In this document: positions 18,049 through 26,139 of the stretch, piece by piece
Position numbering within the stretch: the stretch's first letter is position 1
How the letters are laid out: every line of letters begins with the position of its first letter
DNA from: Ignavibacteria bacterium UBA2360
GTDB taxonomy: Bacteria > Bacteroidota > Ignavibacteria > Tepidaquicellales > OLB5
Length of the DNA stretch: 64,000 nucleotides
Direction: 5' to 3'
NCBI GenBank assembly: GCA_002344125.1
Contig: DDTQ01000006.1
Coordinates: 62,001 to 126,000, forward strand
Made by a program: the position numbers and the translations under genes
Notes under the pieces: model-generated
What the model saw: only the letters and a program-made list of their open reading frames with translations
Told to the model about the DNA's origin: nothing
Database searches by the model: none

Positions 18049-18204
18049 TGGTAGCACAGACATTCTTGTCTGTGCATAATGAAAATGACAATTATTGCGG
18101 TAGTACTGATGTTGATAGATTTTTATCCAATTTTTATTATTTAACGTTTCTTTTATAAATGTACACAGAGAGGCCTAAAGGTCACACAAATGTCTGTTCT
18201 ACCA
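18049..18204. repeat. BIME-like inverted pair of REP elements
   Basis: TGGTAGCACAGACA (18049-18062) opens a GCACAGACA-TTCT-TGTCTGTGC hairpin (18054-18075). Its reverse complement, TGTCTGTTCTACCA, reappears at 18191-18204 with one mismatch. A GTAG tetranucleotide just before a hairpin, in two opposed copies, is the layout of REP/BIME elements moved by RAYT (TnpA-REP) transposases. No such transposase lies in the window. Confidence 0.6.
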
Positions 18205-18223
18205 AAGCACGATAATTGAGTTG

Positions 18224-18261
18224 CCACGACCTCTTGACTGCCATTGCAGTTTAGGTCGTGG
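18224..18261. repeat. CCACGACCT/AGGTCGTGG hairpin
   Basis: A nine-bp stem with a 20-base interior lies just upstream of the sugar-nucleotide transferase gene. The CCACG core links it to the hairpins near 15.0, 15.2 and 39.6 kb. It overlaps an in-frame TTG (18221) that is not the likely start of the next gene. Confidence 0.55.
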
Positions 18262-18304
18262 TACATATACCAAAAAGTTAGTGGCTTTAACCACAGTTGA
18301 AATT

Positions 18305-19303
18305 ATGAAAGCAATCATTCCCGTAGCAGGTATCGGAACGCGGCTTCAGCCGCTGACAAACATTGTCCCCAAAGTGCTCGTAAATGTGGCAGGCAAACCC
18401 ATGCTCTTTCACCTCATCGATGAACTCATCAAAAACAAAAAGATAGATACAATAATACTGATTATCGGCTACCTGGGCGATAAAGTTATTGAATTCATTG
18501 AAGCGGAATACAAAGAGAGCCCGGTAAAATTTGAATTTGTTGAGCAGAAAAAAATGCTTGGGCTTGGACACGCTATATATCACGCTGCGGATCATGTTGC
18601 TGATGAACCTGTTTTAATTATACTGGGTGATACTATATTTGAATTTGACCTGAATGCTTTGATAAGCAGCGAACATTCCGCAATTGGATTTAAAGATGTT
18701 GAAGATACCACACGCTTTGGTATTATTGAATCAACCAACGGATTTATTACCCGCATGATAGAAAAGCCCGCTCCCGGTGTAACCGAAAGCAAAAGCGCTA
18801 TTGCCGGATTATATTTCATTAAAAATGGTTCAGCGCTTTTTACGGCGATTGAGCATTTAATGGATAACAACATTAAGACCAAGGATGAATACCAGCTCAC
18901 AGACGCGCTTATGAAAATGGTAAGCGATGGCGAAAAAATGGTTCCGTTTGAAATCGAAAATTGGTTTGATTGCGGTAAACCTGAAACACTCATTAATACC
19001 AATACATATATCTTGACCCGTGACTGGAATTTTGACCAGGACTATCCCTTTGAAGGCTGTACTTTCATTGAGCCGGTTTATATTGGTGAAGGTTGTCACA
19101 TCGAAAATTCTACGATTGGTCCAAATGCGACTGTCGCTGACGGCGCTTCGGTTAAAAATTCAATCGTGCGGAACGCACTTGTATCTGAAAAAGCAGAAAT
19201 TACCGATGCTGAGCTTGATGGCACTGCGGTGGGGATCGCTGAAAAGGTCACCGGTATTCACGGCAATGAGGTCATTGCCGATGGCAAAAAACTCACGTAT
19301 TGA
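18305..19303 (+). CDS. NDP-sugar pyrophosphorylase (glucose-1-phosphate nucleotidyltransferase type)
   Basis: This enzyme joins a sugar-1-phosphate to a nucleoside triphosphate, making an activated sugar for glycan synthesis. About 332 aa from the ATG at 18305: MKAIIPVAGIGTRLQPLT is the canonical N-terminus, so the upstream in-frame TTG at 18221, which lies in a repeat, is rejected. The GxGTRxxPxT loop and KVLVNVAGKPM lysine are present, LGDTIF binds the metal, and IEKPAPG and WFDCGKPETL are substrate contacts. The last 75 residues are left-handed beta-helix hexapeptides (YIGEGCHIENSTIG). The long form resembles RmlA-long and archaeal ST0452-like dual enzymes; sugar specificity is undetermined. 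Confidence 0.88.
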   Translation: MKAIIPVAGIGTRLQPLTNIVPKVLVNVAGKPMLFHLIDELIKNKKIDTIILIIGYLGDKVIEFIEAEYKESPVKFEFVEQKKMLGLGHAIYHAADHVADEPVLIILGDTIFEFDLNALISSEHSAIGFKDVEDTTRFGIIESTNGFITRMIEKPAPGVTESKSAIAGLYFIKNGSALFTAIEHLMDNNIKTKDEYQLTDALMKMVSDGEKMVPFEIENWFDCGKPETLINTNTYILTRDWNFDQDYPFEGCTFIEPVYIGEGCHIENSTIGPNATVADGASVKNSIVRNALVSEKAEITDAELDGTAVGIAEKVTGIHGNEVIADGKKLTY

Positions 19304-19354
19304 TTTGTTAACATTTAAGATTAATTAATGGGATTGCTTACATGCCATAGGCAG

Positions 19355-19416
19355 TCAAGCGCTTCGCTCGCAAGAGTATAAAATTTGCGAGGAACGAAGT
19401 GACGAAGCAATCTCAT
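19355..19416. repeat. Dispersed CGAGG/GAAGCAATCTC-type repeat, second locus
   Basis: AAGCGCTTCGCTCGCAA and, about 10 bp on, TTTGCGAGGAACGAAGTGAC followed by GAAGCAATCTCAT form a convergent pair. The same units occur at 6255-6324. It occupies the convergent gap between the sugar-nucleotide transferase and the SDR gene. Confidence 0.65.
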
Positions 19417-19490
19417 GAAAGTTGAATAAACTGAATTAATCTACTCAATATACAAAATGAAATTATTACCCATTGCTAATTGTACATTAT

Positions 19491-20255
19491 TCACTTCTTC
19501 GGTCTCGCAATATTCATCGCCCAATCAAATATCCAGTTCGGTAAAAACTTAATAAACCTCGTAGCCATAACAATAGGGAAGGGGAATTGCACAATACTCC
19601 TGCCGGATTCAATACCTCTGCGGATTATCCGCGCAGCCTTATCAGGCTGCATAAGCAGCGGCATTTTGAACTCATTCTTATCCGTCATTTCAGTCTTAAC
19701 AAAACCGGGTCTGACAGTAATAACCCTGATGTTATCCTTCTTAAGTTCGACCCTTGCGGCTTCAAGCAGAATTGAAGCCGCTGCTTTGCTTGCTGAGTAG
19801 CTTGAAGAACCGCCATAACCGCGCACATCTGCCAGTGAGGTTACTCCAGCAATAGTGCCGTAACCCCGTTTTTTCATAAGGGGTACTACAACCTCGAGTA
19901 CATGCGCTATCCCGAAAGTATTTACCTCAAATGTTTGCCTGAACTGCTCACTTGAAAAACTTTCCATCCAGTTGGGTCCGCCAACACCTGAATTAATGAT
20001 CACCAGGTCGATCGTTTCCAGCTTATCTAGAGCGAAGTTTACTCCCGCAATTACGCTTTTGGCATCGGTTATATCACATTTCAGACTGAAAGCCGGTTTA
20101 TTTTCCGCGCACAATCCTGCGCAAAGCTCCGCAATTGATTCACAGTTTCTTGAAAGCAGCACAAGCGTGCAGCCTGCCCCGGCATACTCCTGTACCAGGG
20201 CTTTGCCTATGCCCTGCGACGCGCCGAATATCACAACATTTTTAAATTTACTCAT
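19491..20255 (-). CDS. Short-chain dehydrogenase/reductase
   Basis: This is a 254-aa classical SDR. The Rossmann NAD(P) site is GASQGIG at residues 10-16, with LLSRN at the end of beta-2. NSGV is the NAG-like structural motif, and catalytic Ser, Tyr and Lys are seen in GVTSLAD and YSASKAAAS. RPGFVKTEMTDKN follows. The C-terminal FIKFLPNWIFDWAMNIARPKK is hydrophobic and may dip into the membrane. Its start overlaps the end of the Rieske oxygenase by 8 bp, so the two are translationally coupled. That suggests it oxidises or reduces the oxygenase product or a related lipid-like substrate; substrate unknown. Confidence 0.9.
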   Translation of the reverse strand: MSKFKNVVIFGASQGIGKALVQEYAGAGCTLVLLSRNCESIAELCAGLCAENKPAFSLKCDITDAKSVIAGVNFALDKLETIDLVIINSGVGGPNWMESFSSEQFRQTFEVNTFGIAHVLEVVVPLMKKRGYGTIAGVTSLADVRGYGGSSSYSASKAAASILLEAARVELKKDNIRVITVRPGFVKTEMTDKNEFKMPLLMQPDKAARIIRRGIESGRSIVQFPFPIVMATRFIKFLPNWIFDWAMNIARPKK

Positions 20256-21345
20256 TGTTCAAAAAGTGGGTAAGAAGCCTGTGGAAATGGTGAACTCCTT
20301 TTTCGCGTTTAGGTGAATATCTTCCGCGTGAATAAAAACTTGATTGCATTCCGCGTTGTACCATTTCTACTATAGCCTCATCTTCTCTTTCAACTCTGTC
20401 TAGCCCTGAGCCGGCACCATTATCAAGCTTACTGCTATCGCTCACATAAGTTATAAAGGAAACTTTGGTCATATCCTTTGCTATCGGGCGAACGATGTTT
20501 ATCGAAAGTCCCCAGGGATAATAATTAAACATCATATTCGGGAAGACCCACCAGTAATAGGCTGCGACTTCTGTTCCATAGTCAGGTGAAACTTCAGAGA
20601 GCGTGAAGCATTCCTCACCCGGCTTGGCTATGCCAAGCTGTAATGTGGCAAATTCGTAGAGTTCATCGGTATATGCGCCATAATCTATAACATCATTCAG
20701 GCTGCTGTGTACATACGGAATGTGGAAACCCTCCAGGTAATTTTCCACATATAACGCCCAATTACACTTCACAAGGTAATCCCTGCTTCGGGTGGGCTCA
20801 TGCGTCATTTCTCCCAACTTAACACCCTCTAAACGTTCCGTAATGGGTTTAAAGAAGCCGCTGTGCGGCTTTACAGGATCAATTGAAGTGAATATGAACT
20901 TATGCCAGAACTCAAACGGTACTTTTGAAAGATTATCTTCTTTCCTCGGGAAATTCAGTGCATCTTCGCATTCCGGCATACTTCTGAAGCAGCCATCAAG
21001 CTCAAACCTTCTGCCGTGGTAGCGGCAGCGCATATTTTGCACCACATCTGCGCCTTCAACCAGTATGTTGCCTCTGTGAGTGCAAACATTACTAAGGCAA
21101 TGAACCTTATCTTCACGGTCCCGGGTAAGCAATAACGGCTCATTTAAGTATCCTTCAAGAAGGGTGAAGGGGTAAACTGAGCCCGGGATCTTTACTATAT
21201 CGCTATCGCCCGCAAAATGCCAGCATTTTGCGAAGAGCTTACTTTTAAGCTGTTCAAATACTTCACTGCTTCTGTAAAACTCCGCCGGCATTGTTTCTGC
21301 TTTCGTAATATCGGGATCAATCGTAAATTTCGTTTTCAAACTCAT
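20248..21345 (-). CDS. Rieske non-heme iron oxygenase, alpha subunit type
   Basis: This is a 365-aa ring-hydroxylating-oxygenase-like protein. The [2Fe-2S] Rieske ligands are in CTHRGN and, 16 residues later, CRYHGR, near residues 80-105. The mononuclear iron site follows in NWALYVENYLEGFHIPYVHSS (shown split: NWALYVENYLEGFH, then IPYVH). I place the start at the ATG at 21345; longer starts run back into corA. The overall type resembles choline/carnitine-like monooxygenases more than dioxygenases with a beta subunit, and no beta subunit, ferredoxin or reductase gene is nearby. The order corA, oxygenase, SDR is tight, with a few bases or overlaps between genes. Confidence 0.87.
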   Translation of the reverse strand: MSLKTKFTIDPDITKAETMPAEFYRSSEVFEQLKSKLFAKCWHFAGDSDIVKIPGSVYPFTLLEGYLNEPLLLTRDREDKVHCLSNVCTHRGNILVEGADVVQNMRCRYHGRRFELDGCFRSMPECEDALNFPRKEDNLSKVPFEFWHKFIFTSIDPVKPHSGFFKPITERLEGVKLGEMTHEPTRSRDYLVKCNWALYVENYLEGFHIPYVHSSLNDVIDYGAYTDELYEFATLQLGIAKPGEECFTLSEVSPDYGTEVAAYYWWVFPNMMFNYYPWGLSINIVRPIAKDMTKVSFITYVSDSSKLDNGAGSGLDRVEREDEAIVEMVQRGMQSSFYSRGRYSPKREKGVHHFHRLLTHFLNNE

Positions 21346-21350
21346 TTTTA

Positions 21351-22460
21351 TTACACCCATTTCTTTCTCTTGAAGTAAATATAAAATCCAAGTCCCATAG
21401 TTAACATCAAACCCAGCGCAAACCAATATCCCTGTGCCCATCGAAGTTCGGGCATAATTTCAAAATTCATTCCATATACAGTTGCTATGAATGTCATTGG
21501 GATAAATATTGTTGATATAAGCGCCAAGTATTTCATAGTTTCATTCAGCCTGTTGCTGATGCTTGAAAGATAGATATCTATCATGCCGCTCAGCATATCG
21601 CGGTAAGTTTCTATGGTATCAAGTACATTTATCGTATGGTCGTAAACATCCCTCAAGTAAAGGTGTGTGTTTCTGCTAACAAGCTCTGATTCACCCCGCT
21701 CAAGTCTGCTGATAGCTTCGCGAAGCGGCCAGATAGATTTGCGTATATACAGCATTTCGCGTTTTATGCGGTAAATTTCTGTGAGTGTGCGTTTTTGCGG
21801 ATTGTTAACCAGCTCTTCTTCTAAATGCTCAATTCTTTCACCAAATACCTCAAGTATCGAGAAATAGGAATCAATTATAGAATCTATTAATGAATACACA
21901 AGGTAATCTGAGGTCATATTGTTAATTATGCCCTTATTGTTCCTTATCCTCGTCCGTATCTCATGGAAAGTATCGCCTTCAATTCCTTCCTGGAATGTTA
22001 CTACATAATTTTTGGCCAGAATAATACTGACCTGCTCCGGAATTATCTCGCTGGATTTTTTACCCAAATGGAACATTTTAAGCACAAGATAAATATAACC
22101 GTCGTATTCTTCCATTTTTGCGCGCTGTTCAACATTCAGTATATCTTCAACGACCAGCGGGTGTAGTGAAATTGCCGCAGCGATCTTCTGAACCATCTCA
22201 GCATCGTGAATTCCTTCTACGTCTATCCAGCTAATGGAATCCTTTTCGGTGAATGTTTTACATTCGGCAGGATCAATAATCTCTTTTTCAGTTACAACTT
22301 GCCCTTTGTAATCAAGCATATTGACTGAGATCTTTTCGCCTTTGGGCACATCCCCTGTATAAATGGCCGTACCCGGCGGCAGGCCTGCCGGTTTCTTCTT
22401 GGGTCTGAAGAGCCTCCGCAGCTTTATATACGGCAATTTTATGGCATTCGGTGTTTGCAT
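21351..22460 (-). CDS. corA: Magnesium/cobalt transporter CorA
   Basis: CorA is a pentameric Mg2+/Co2+ channel of the inner membrane. The 369-aa protein has the large alpha/beta cytosolic domain, a long helix (IYRIKREMLYIRKSIWPLR), and two C-terminal membrane helices. The selectivity motif YGMNFE lies between them, near residue 330, and the protein ends with a basic tail (FKRKKWV). The gene is first in a corA-Rieske-SDR operon. A TAACTTTG -7 box ends only five bases before its ATG, so the message is likely leaderless. Confidence 0.95.
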   Translation of the reverse strand: MQTPNAIKLPYIKLRRLFRPKKKPAGLPPGTAIYTGDVPKGEKISVNMLDYKGQVVTEKEIIDPAECKTFTEKDSISWIDVEGIHDAEMVQKIAAAISLHPLVVEDILNVEQRAKMEEYDGYIYLVLKMFHLGKKSSEIIPEQVSIILAKNYVVTFQEGIEGDTFHEIRTRIRNNKGIINNMTSDYLVYSLIDSIIDSYFSILEVFGERIEHLEEELVNNPQKRTLTEIYRIKREMLYIRKSIWPLREAISRLERGESELVSRNTHLYLRDVYDHTINVLDTIETYRDMLSGMIDIYLSSISNRLNETMKYLALISTIFIPMTFIATVYGMNFEIMPELRWAQGYWFALGLMLTMGLGFYIYFKRKKWV

Positions 22461-22465
22461 GGGGT

Positions 22466-22473
22466 CAAAGTTA
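22466..22473 (-). promoter_or_regulatory. -7 box at the corA start (possible leaderless mRNA)
   Basis: On the minus strand TAACTTTG ends at 22466, and the ATG of corA begins at 22460. With transcription normally starting about six to seven bases past the last G, the first transcribed base would be at or next to the A of ATG. The -33 position reads TTT at 20-bp spacing. Confidence 0.5.
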
Positions 22474-22561
22474 GCACATTTTGATGAATTAATAAATGTT
22501 TAGATTATTCATATTTTTTTTGGAATTTTGTTATTAGATTGCACTTTCCAAACAAATTTTG

Positions 22562-23515
22562 ATGACAAAGAAGCTGCTATTGTTCCGTTATTTCAGTTCA
22601 TTTTGTGTAATCCTGATATTCACACAATTTGTGTACGCTCAGGCTGAGTATCCAAGGGCGGTGAATACTTATTTACGGTTAAATGAAGATAATAAACAGG
22701 TAAAAGCTTCAAAAATAAGTATCACAACCGAGGTGCTTTCAACAAACGGAAAAGAAGATACTATAAAATATACAATCTATGATTCAGATGGATATATCGT
22801 AAAAGAATACTCAAAACTTGATACTTCAGCGGAAAAAAGCGGTCAGTTTGTAAACAGGAATTTAACTTTCATCTACAATAACTATAAACTACTGACTGAA
22901 AAGATCGATTCCTCTGAAAGCCAGGTTAAGAAATATTACCTTAAATATGACGATCTCTATAATATCACCTCAGAAGAAATGTTCGTTAACAATAAGCTTG
23001 CGCAGAAATATGAATATGAATATGATGATCTATCCAGGCTTATAGAATCTAATTTAAGGGATTTGGTGCAGGAATGCCGCATAACCGAAAATTATGATTA
23101 TGACAGCTATAACAACTTAGTTAAAATTACCACACGGAATAAATGTCCGGGAGGCACGGATAAACCTGTTGAAGTTAAGTATAACTACGCGTATGATAAG
23201 GATTACAGGATACTGGAGAAAAAAACCATTCTGCCCGGAAGTGATTTCAGGGCGGAATCTTTCACTTATACGCCGGAAGGCAAACCGGCTTCATCGAGCG
23301 AGATCATAGGAACAAATTTCTTTATCAAGAGGCTCTATACATACGATAAGAATTCCGTCAGAATTCAGAAAACTCAAACGAAAGAAGAACTATCTACTGT
23401 CAGCGATCTTGTCATTAAATACGATAATTCCGGCAACAGGCTGATAGAAGAATATTACGATCCGGAAGGAAAAATTCTTTATACATACAAATTCATATAT
23501 ACATATTATAAATAA
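22562..23515 (+). CDS. Secreted YD-repeat-like protein
   Basis: This roughly 317-aa protein has a signal peptide (hydrophobic core after MTKKLLLFRYFSS, cleavage near VYAQ). The mature part is a series of short beta-hairpin repeats of the YD/RHS-like type: YEYEYDDLSRLIES, YDYDSYNNLVKI, YNYAYDKDYRILEKK, KYDNSGNRLIEEYYD. Such repeats form beta-sheet wraps in RHS proteins, but here there is no toxin C-terminus or protease domain and the protein is short. ATG at 22562 directly follows a TTG at 22559, either of which could start. It lies 8 bp before the PaaG-like gene. The function is unknown. Confidence 0.75.
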   Translation: MTKKLLLFRYFSSFCVILIFTQFVYAQAEYPRAVNTYLRLNEDNKQVKASKISITTEVLSTNGKEDTIKYTIYDSDGYIVKEYSKLDTSAEKSGQFVNRNLTFIYNNYKLLTEKIDSSESQVKKYYLKYDDLYNITSEEMFVNNKLAQKYEYEYDDLSRLIESNLRDLVQECRITENYDYDSYNNLVKITTRNKCPGGTDKPVEVKYNYAYDKDYRILEKKTILPGSDFRAESFTYTPEGKPASSSEIIGTNFFIKRLYTYDKNSVRIQKTQTKEELSTVSDLVIKYDNSGNRLIEEYYDPEGKILYTYKFIYTYYK

Positions 23516-23523
23516 AAAAAATA

Positions 23524-24297
23524 ATGAGCGCGATAATAAAAGAATTAAATAACGGAATATTGAACATTACCCTTAACAGACCGGATTCACTTAACGCCTT
23601 TAATGCCGCAATGTTAACGGAATTACAGGATGCTTTCAAAGAAGCTGAAAGTGATGAGGTTAGATGTGTAACGTTAACAGGCGCAGGTAAAGGATTTTGT
23701 TCAGGGCAGGACCTTAAAGATTTTGAAAGCGAAAAGAAAACATTCAAAGAAGCCATCGAAACCAGGTACAATCCTCTTATCATGCAGATAATGAACCTGC
23801 CAAAACCTGTTATTTGCGGAATTAACGGCGTAGCCGCCGGCGCGGGTCTTTCATTAGCGCTGGCTTGTGATTTCAGGATAGCTACTGATTCTGCGCAGCT
23901 GATAGAAGTTTTTATCAATGTGGGCCTGGTGCCTGATTCAGGTTCATCTTTCACTTTACCCAGAATTGTTGGACTGGCAAAAGCATTCCAGATGTGTTCA
24001 ACCGCTGAGCGCATCACAGGTTCAGAAGCCAAAAAGCTTGGACTAGTGAATGTATGCGTTCAGACACCCGAAGTACTTAAGGCAGCAATGGTTAAATATT
24101 CCAAAAAGTTCGCAAAAATGCCGACAGGCGCGCTTGGAATGATAAAGGAACTGGTGAATAATTCATATTCCCGCACACTCAAAGAAGTTCTCGCAGCAGA
24201 AGCTGCCGCGCAGGATATTGCCGGTAATAGTAATGATTACAAAGAGGGCGTAAACGCGTTCATTGAAAAAAGAAAACCCGTATTTAAAGGTAACTAA
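23524..24297 (+). CDS. Enoyl-CoA hydratase/isomerase, PaaG-like
   Basis: This is a 257-aa crotonase-fold enzyme acting on a CoA thioester. The oxyanion-hole stretch GAGKGFCSGQDLKDFE near residue 60 and NGVAAGAGLSLALACD near 100 are canonical. The active-site region reads FINVGLVPDSGSSFTLPRIVG, with Asp in place of the usual second crotonase Glu; that Asp is typical of PaaG-type isomerases. PaaG isomerises the epoxide of phenylacetyl-CoA, but no other paa gene is present, so a role as a generic enoyl-CoA isomerase is equally possible. It follows the YD-repeat gene by 8 bp and precedes the membrane protein by 13 bp. Confidence 0.85.
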   Translation: MSAIIKELNNGILNITLNRPDSLNAFNAAMLTELQDAFKEAESDEVRCVTLTGAGKGFCSGQDLKDFESEKKTFKEAIETRYNPLIMQIMNLPKPVICGINGVAAGAGLSLALACDFRIATDSAQLIEVFINVGLVPDSGSSFTLPRIVGLAKAFQMCSTAERITGSEAKKLGLVNVCVQTPEVLKAAMVKYSKKFAKMPTGALGMIKELVNNSYSRTLKEVLAAEAAAQDIAGNSNDYKEGVNAFIEKRKPVFKGN

Positions 24298-24310
24298 ATA
24301 AATCTATAAA

Positions 24311-26110
24311 TTGGCCAAAGTTAAAGGTAAAGATAGTAAACAGACTAAGCAAAAGAGTTCAGCCGCAATTCCTGAGGAAAACAAGTATGTCTCATTCGGA
24401 TTATTAGGAATATTCCTCGTACTGGTGTTTATGGCAGCTTCTTACAAAATATCAGGTGATGATGATATATTCTGGCATCTTGCTACCGGAAGGTACATTG
24501 TTGAACACAAGGTGGTCCCTGATAAAGATGTGTTTGGTCACATAACCTCCGGTTCTGAATGGATACCCTTTGAATGGGGCTGGGATGTTATGACTTACGG
24601 ATTGTATAATATAGGGGGGTTGAATGCAATACTCCTTTTCAGATCACTTGCATTCTGCTTCATCTTTTTTGTACTATACATGCTTCTGCGGAAATTCAAA
24701 ATTAACTCCTTCCTTTCAATAACCGTGCTCTTCGTTCTGCTTGTTGCGATAATGGATAGATTTTCCGCCCGGCCGCACATCCTGACATATATATTTTTTG
24801 TGCTGCTGTTGTATATTTTGCTTTCATATAAATATATTGATAGGCAAGGATTCACCCGCAAACTATATTTTATACCCGTTATATTCCTGCTGTGGGCAAA
24901 TTCACATATGGGTGTTCTGGCAGGCGGACTCATACTTTTTGTATTTACTATAACTGAAACAATTATATATCTTAAACCCGGTAAATTTTCTTCCGGTGAG
25001 ATCAAACCGCTGAACAAAACTGAACTTCGCAATCTGTGGATAATTTCCGCGGCAAGCGCAGCGATGCTGCTTGTGAATCCGCATGGATTCAGCACCTACG
25101 CATATGCATATGATCACACACAGATGAAGATGCTTGAGAGTGTTAATGAATGGCAAAGCCCGTTTAGCCCAAAAATGGATTTTGGTTTCATCATCACATT
25201 ATACAAGGTTTTTATGTTTGCGGGTATTTTTATACTCTATTATGCTTACAAAAAGAAAGATCTGTTGTTTGCATTTATTTATCTTTCATTTGTCATTTAC
25301 TCAGTACGGGCAATTAGGTTTACGGTAGATTATGAAATAATAATCGCAGTTTTCGTAATAATTAGTTTGTCTTATACTCTATCACTGATCAGATCAACGG
25401 ATTTCCGAAAGTTGTATAATGGTAATGTGCTGAAGGGCATTCTGGCAATATTCTTTGTATATATTGTTTCCCAAATTCCTTCAAATGCCATTTACGAAAA
25501 AATTCAGTATTACAGAATTTATGGATGGGGGATTAATACTGATTTTATGCCTGAACAATTATTTAATTTTAAAAGAGAGAACAATATCACAGGCACTCCT
25601 TACAACCATTTTGGAACAGGGGGTTACCTTGTATGGAACTTCCCCGGCGAAAAAAATTACATAGATAGCAGAAACCTGAATGACGAAATACATAATGAAT
25701 ACGATGCAATTATGGTAATGCAGCCTGGATTTGAAAAGAAACTTGAAGAAAGGGGAGTTGACTATGTTATTTATCTCGATCCGGACCTTATCAGGAGGCC
25801 AAATGATCTCAAACGGCTGGTTACGAATTATTTCAGTACTAACAAGAAATGGAAACTGGTTTTTTGGGATGATAAATCGATGTTATTTGTAAAGGATATA
25901 CCAAAGTTTAGTGAAGTTATTCAAAAGTATGAATACAAAGTACTCGATCCTTATGATGCTCTCTTTAACAGGGCAGATTTTGAGAGCAATGTTAAGCAGA
26001 ACCCGGACGCTGTGAAGTTGGAAGTTAAAAGGAAACTTGACACAGAACCAAATGGATTTCTGTTTCAGACTTTGAATCAGGCGGTGAATAAAATTATGCA
26101 GGGTCTATAG
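24311..26110 (+). CDS. Polytopic membrane protein, GT-C-like
   Basis: This is a 599-aa protein with a lysine-rich cytosolic N-terminus and about eleven membrane helices, then a periplasmic C-terminal domain of about 190 residues. The first loop has SGDDDIFWHLATGRYIVEH and WIPFEWGWD, matching the D-x-W-HLATG pattern of uncharacterised large membrane proteins that resemble GT-C glycosyltransferases (acidic pair in the first periplasmic loop). It has no DUF2723 motif and so differs from the protein at 8.4 kb. The start is TTG at 24311. Transferase activity is a structural inference; no substrate is suggested. Confidence 0.72.
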   Translation: MAKVKGKDSKQTKQKSSAAIPEENKYVSFGLLGIFLVLVFMAASYKISGDDDIFWHLATGRYIVEHKVVPDKDVFGHITSGSEWIPFEWGWDVMTYGLYNIGGLNAILLFRSLAFCFIFFVLYMLLRKFKINSFLSITVLFVLLVAIMDRFSARPHILTYIFFVLLLYILLSYKYIDRQGFTRKLYFIPVIFLLWANSHMGVLAGGLILFVFTITETIIYLKPGKFSSGEIKPLNKTELRNLWIISAASAAMLLVNPHGFSTYAYAYDHTQMKMLESVNEWQSPFSPKMDFGFIITLYKVFMFAGIFILYYAYKKKDLLFAFIYLSFVIYSVRAIRFTVDYEIIIAVFVIISLSYTLSLIRSTDFRKLYNGNVLKGILAIFFVYIVSQIPSNAIYEKIQYYRIYGWGINTDFMPEQLFNFKRENNITGTPYNHFGTGGYLVWNFPGEKNYIDSRNLNDEIHNEYDAIMVMQPGFEKKLEERGVDYVIYLDPDLIRRPNDLKRLVTNYFSTNKKWKLVFWDDKSMLFVKDIPKFSEVIQKYEYKVLDPYDALFNRADFESNVKQNPDAVKLEVKRKLDTEPNGFLFQTLNQAVNKIMQGL

Positions 26111-26139
26111 ATTATAATTTGCCAAAAATCCTGTTGTTA

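Noticed and set aside
18221..18304. Upstream in-frame TTG start for the sugar-nucleotide transferase
   Set aside because: It lies inside a hairpin repeat and adds 28 residues with no homology; MKAIIPVAGIGTR at 18305 is the family N-terminus.
21346..21441. Longer start for the Rieske oxygenase
   Set aside because: It would run back through the 3' end of corA with residues unlike the family; 21345 fits the usual N-terminus.
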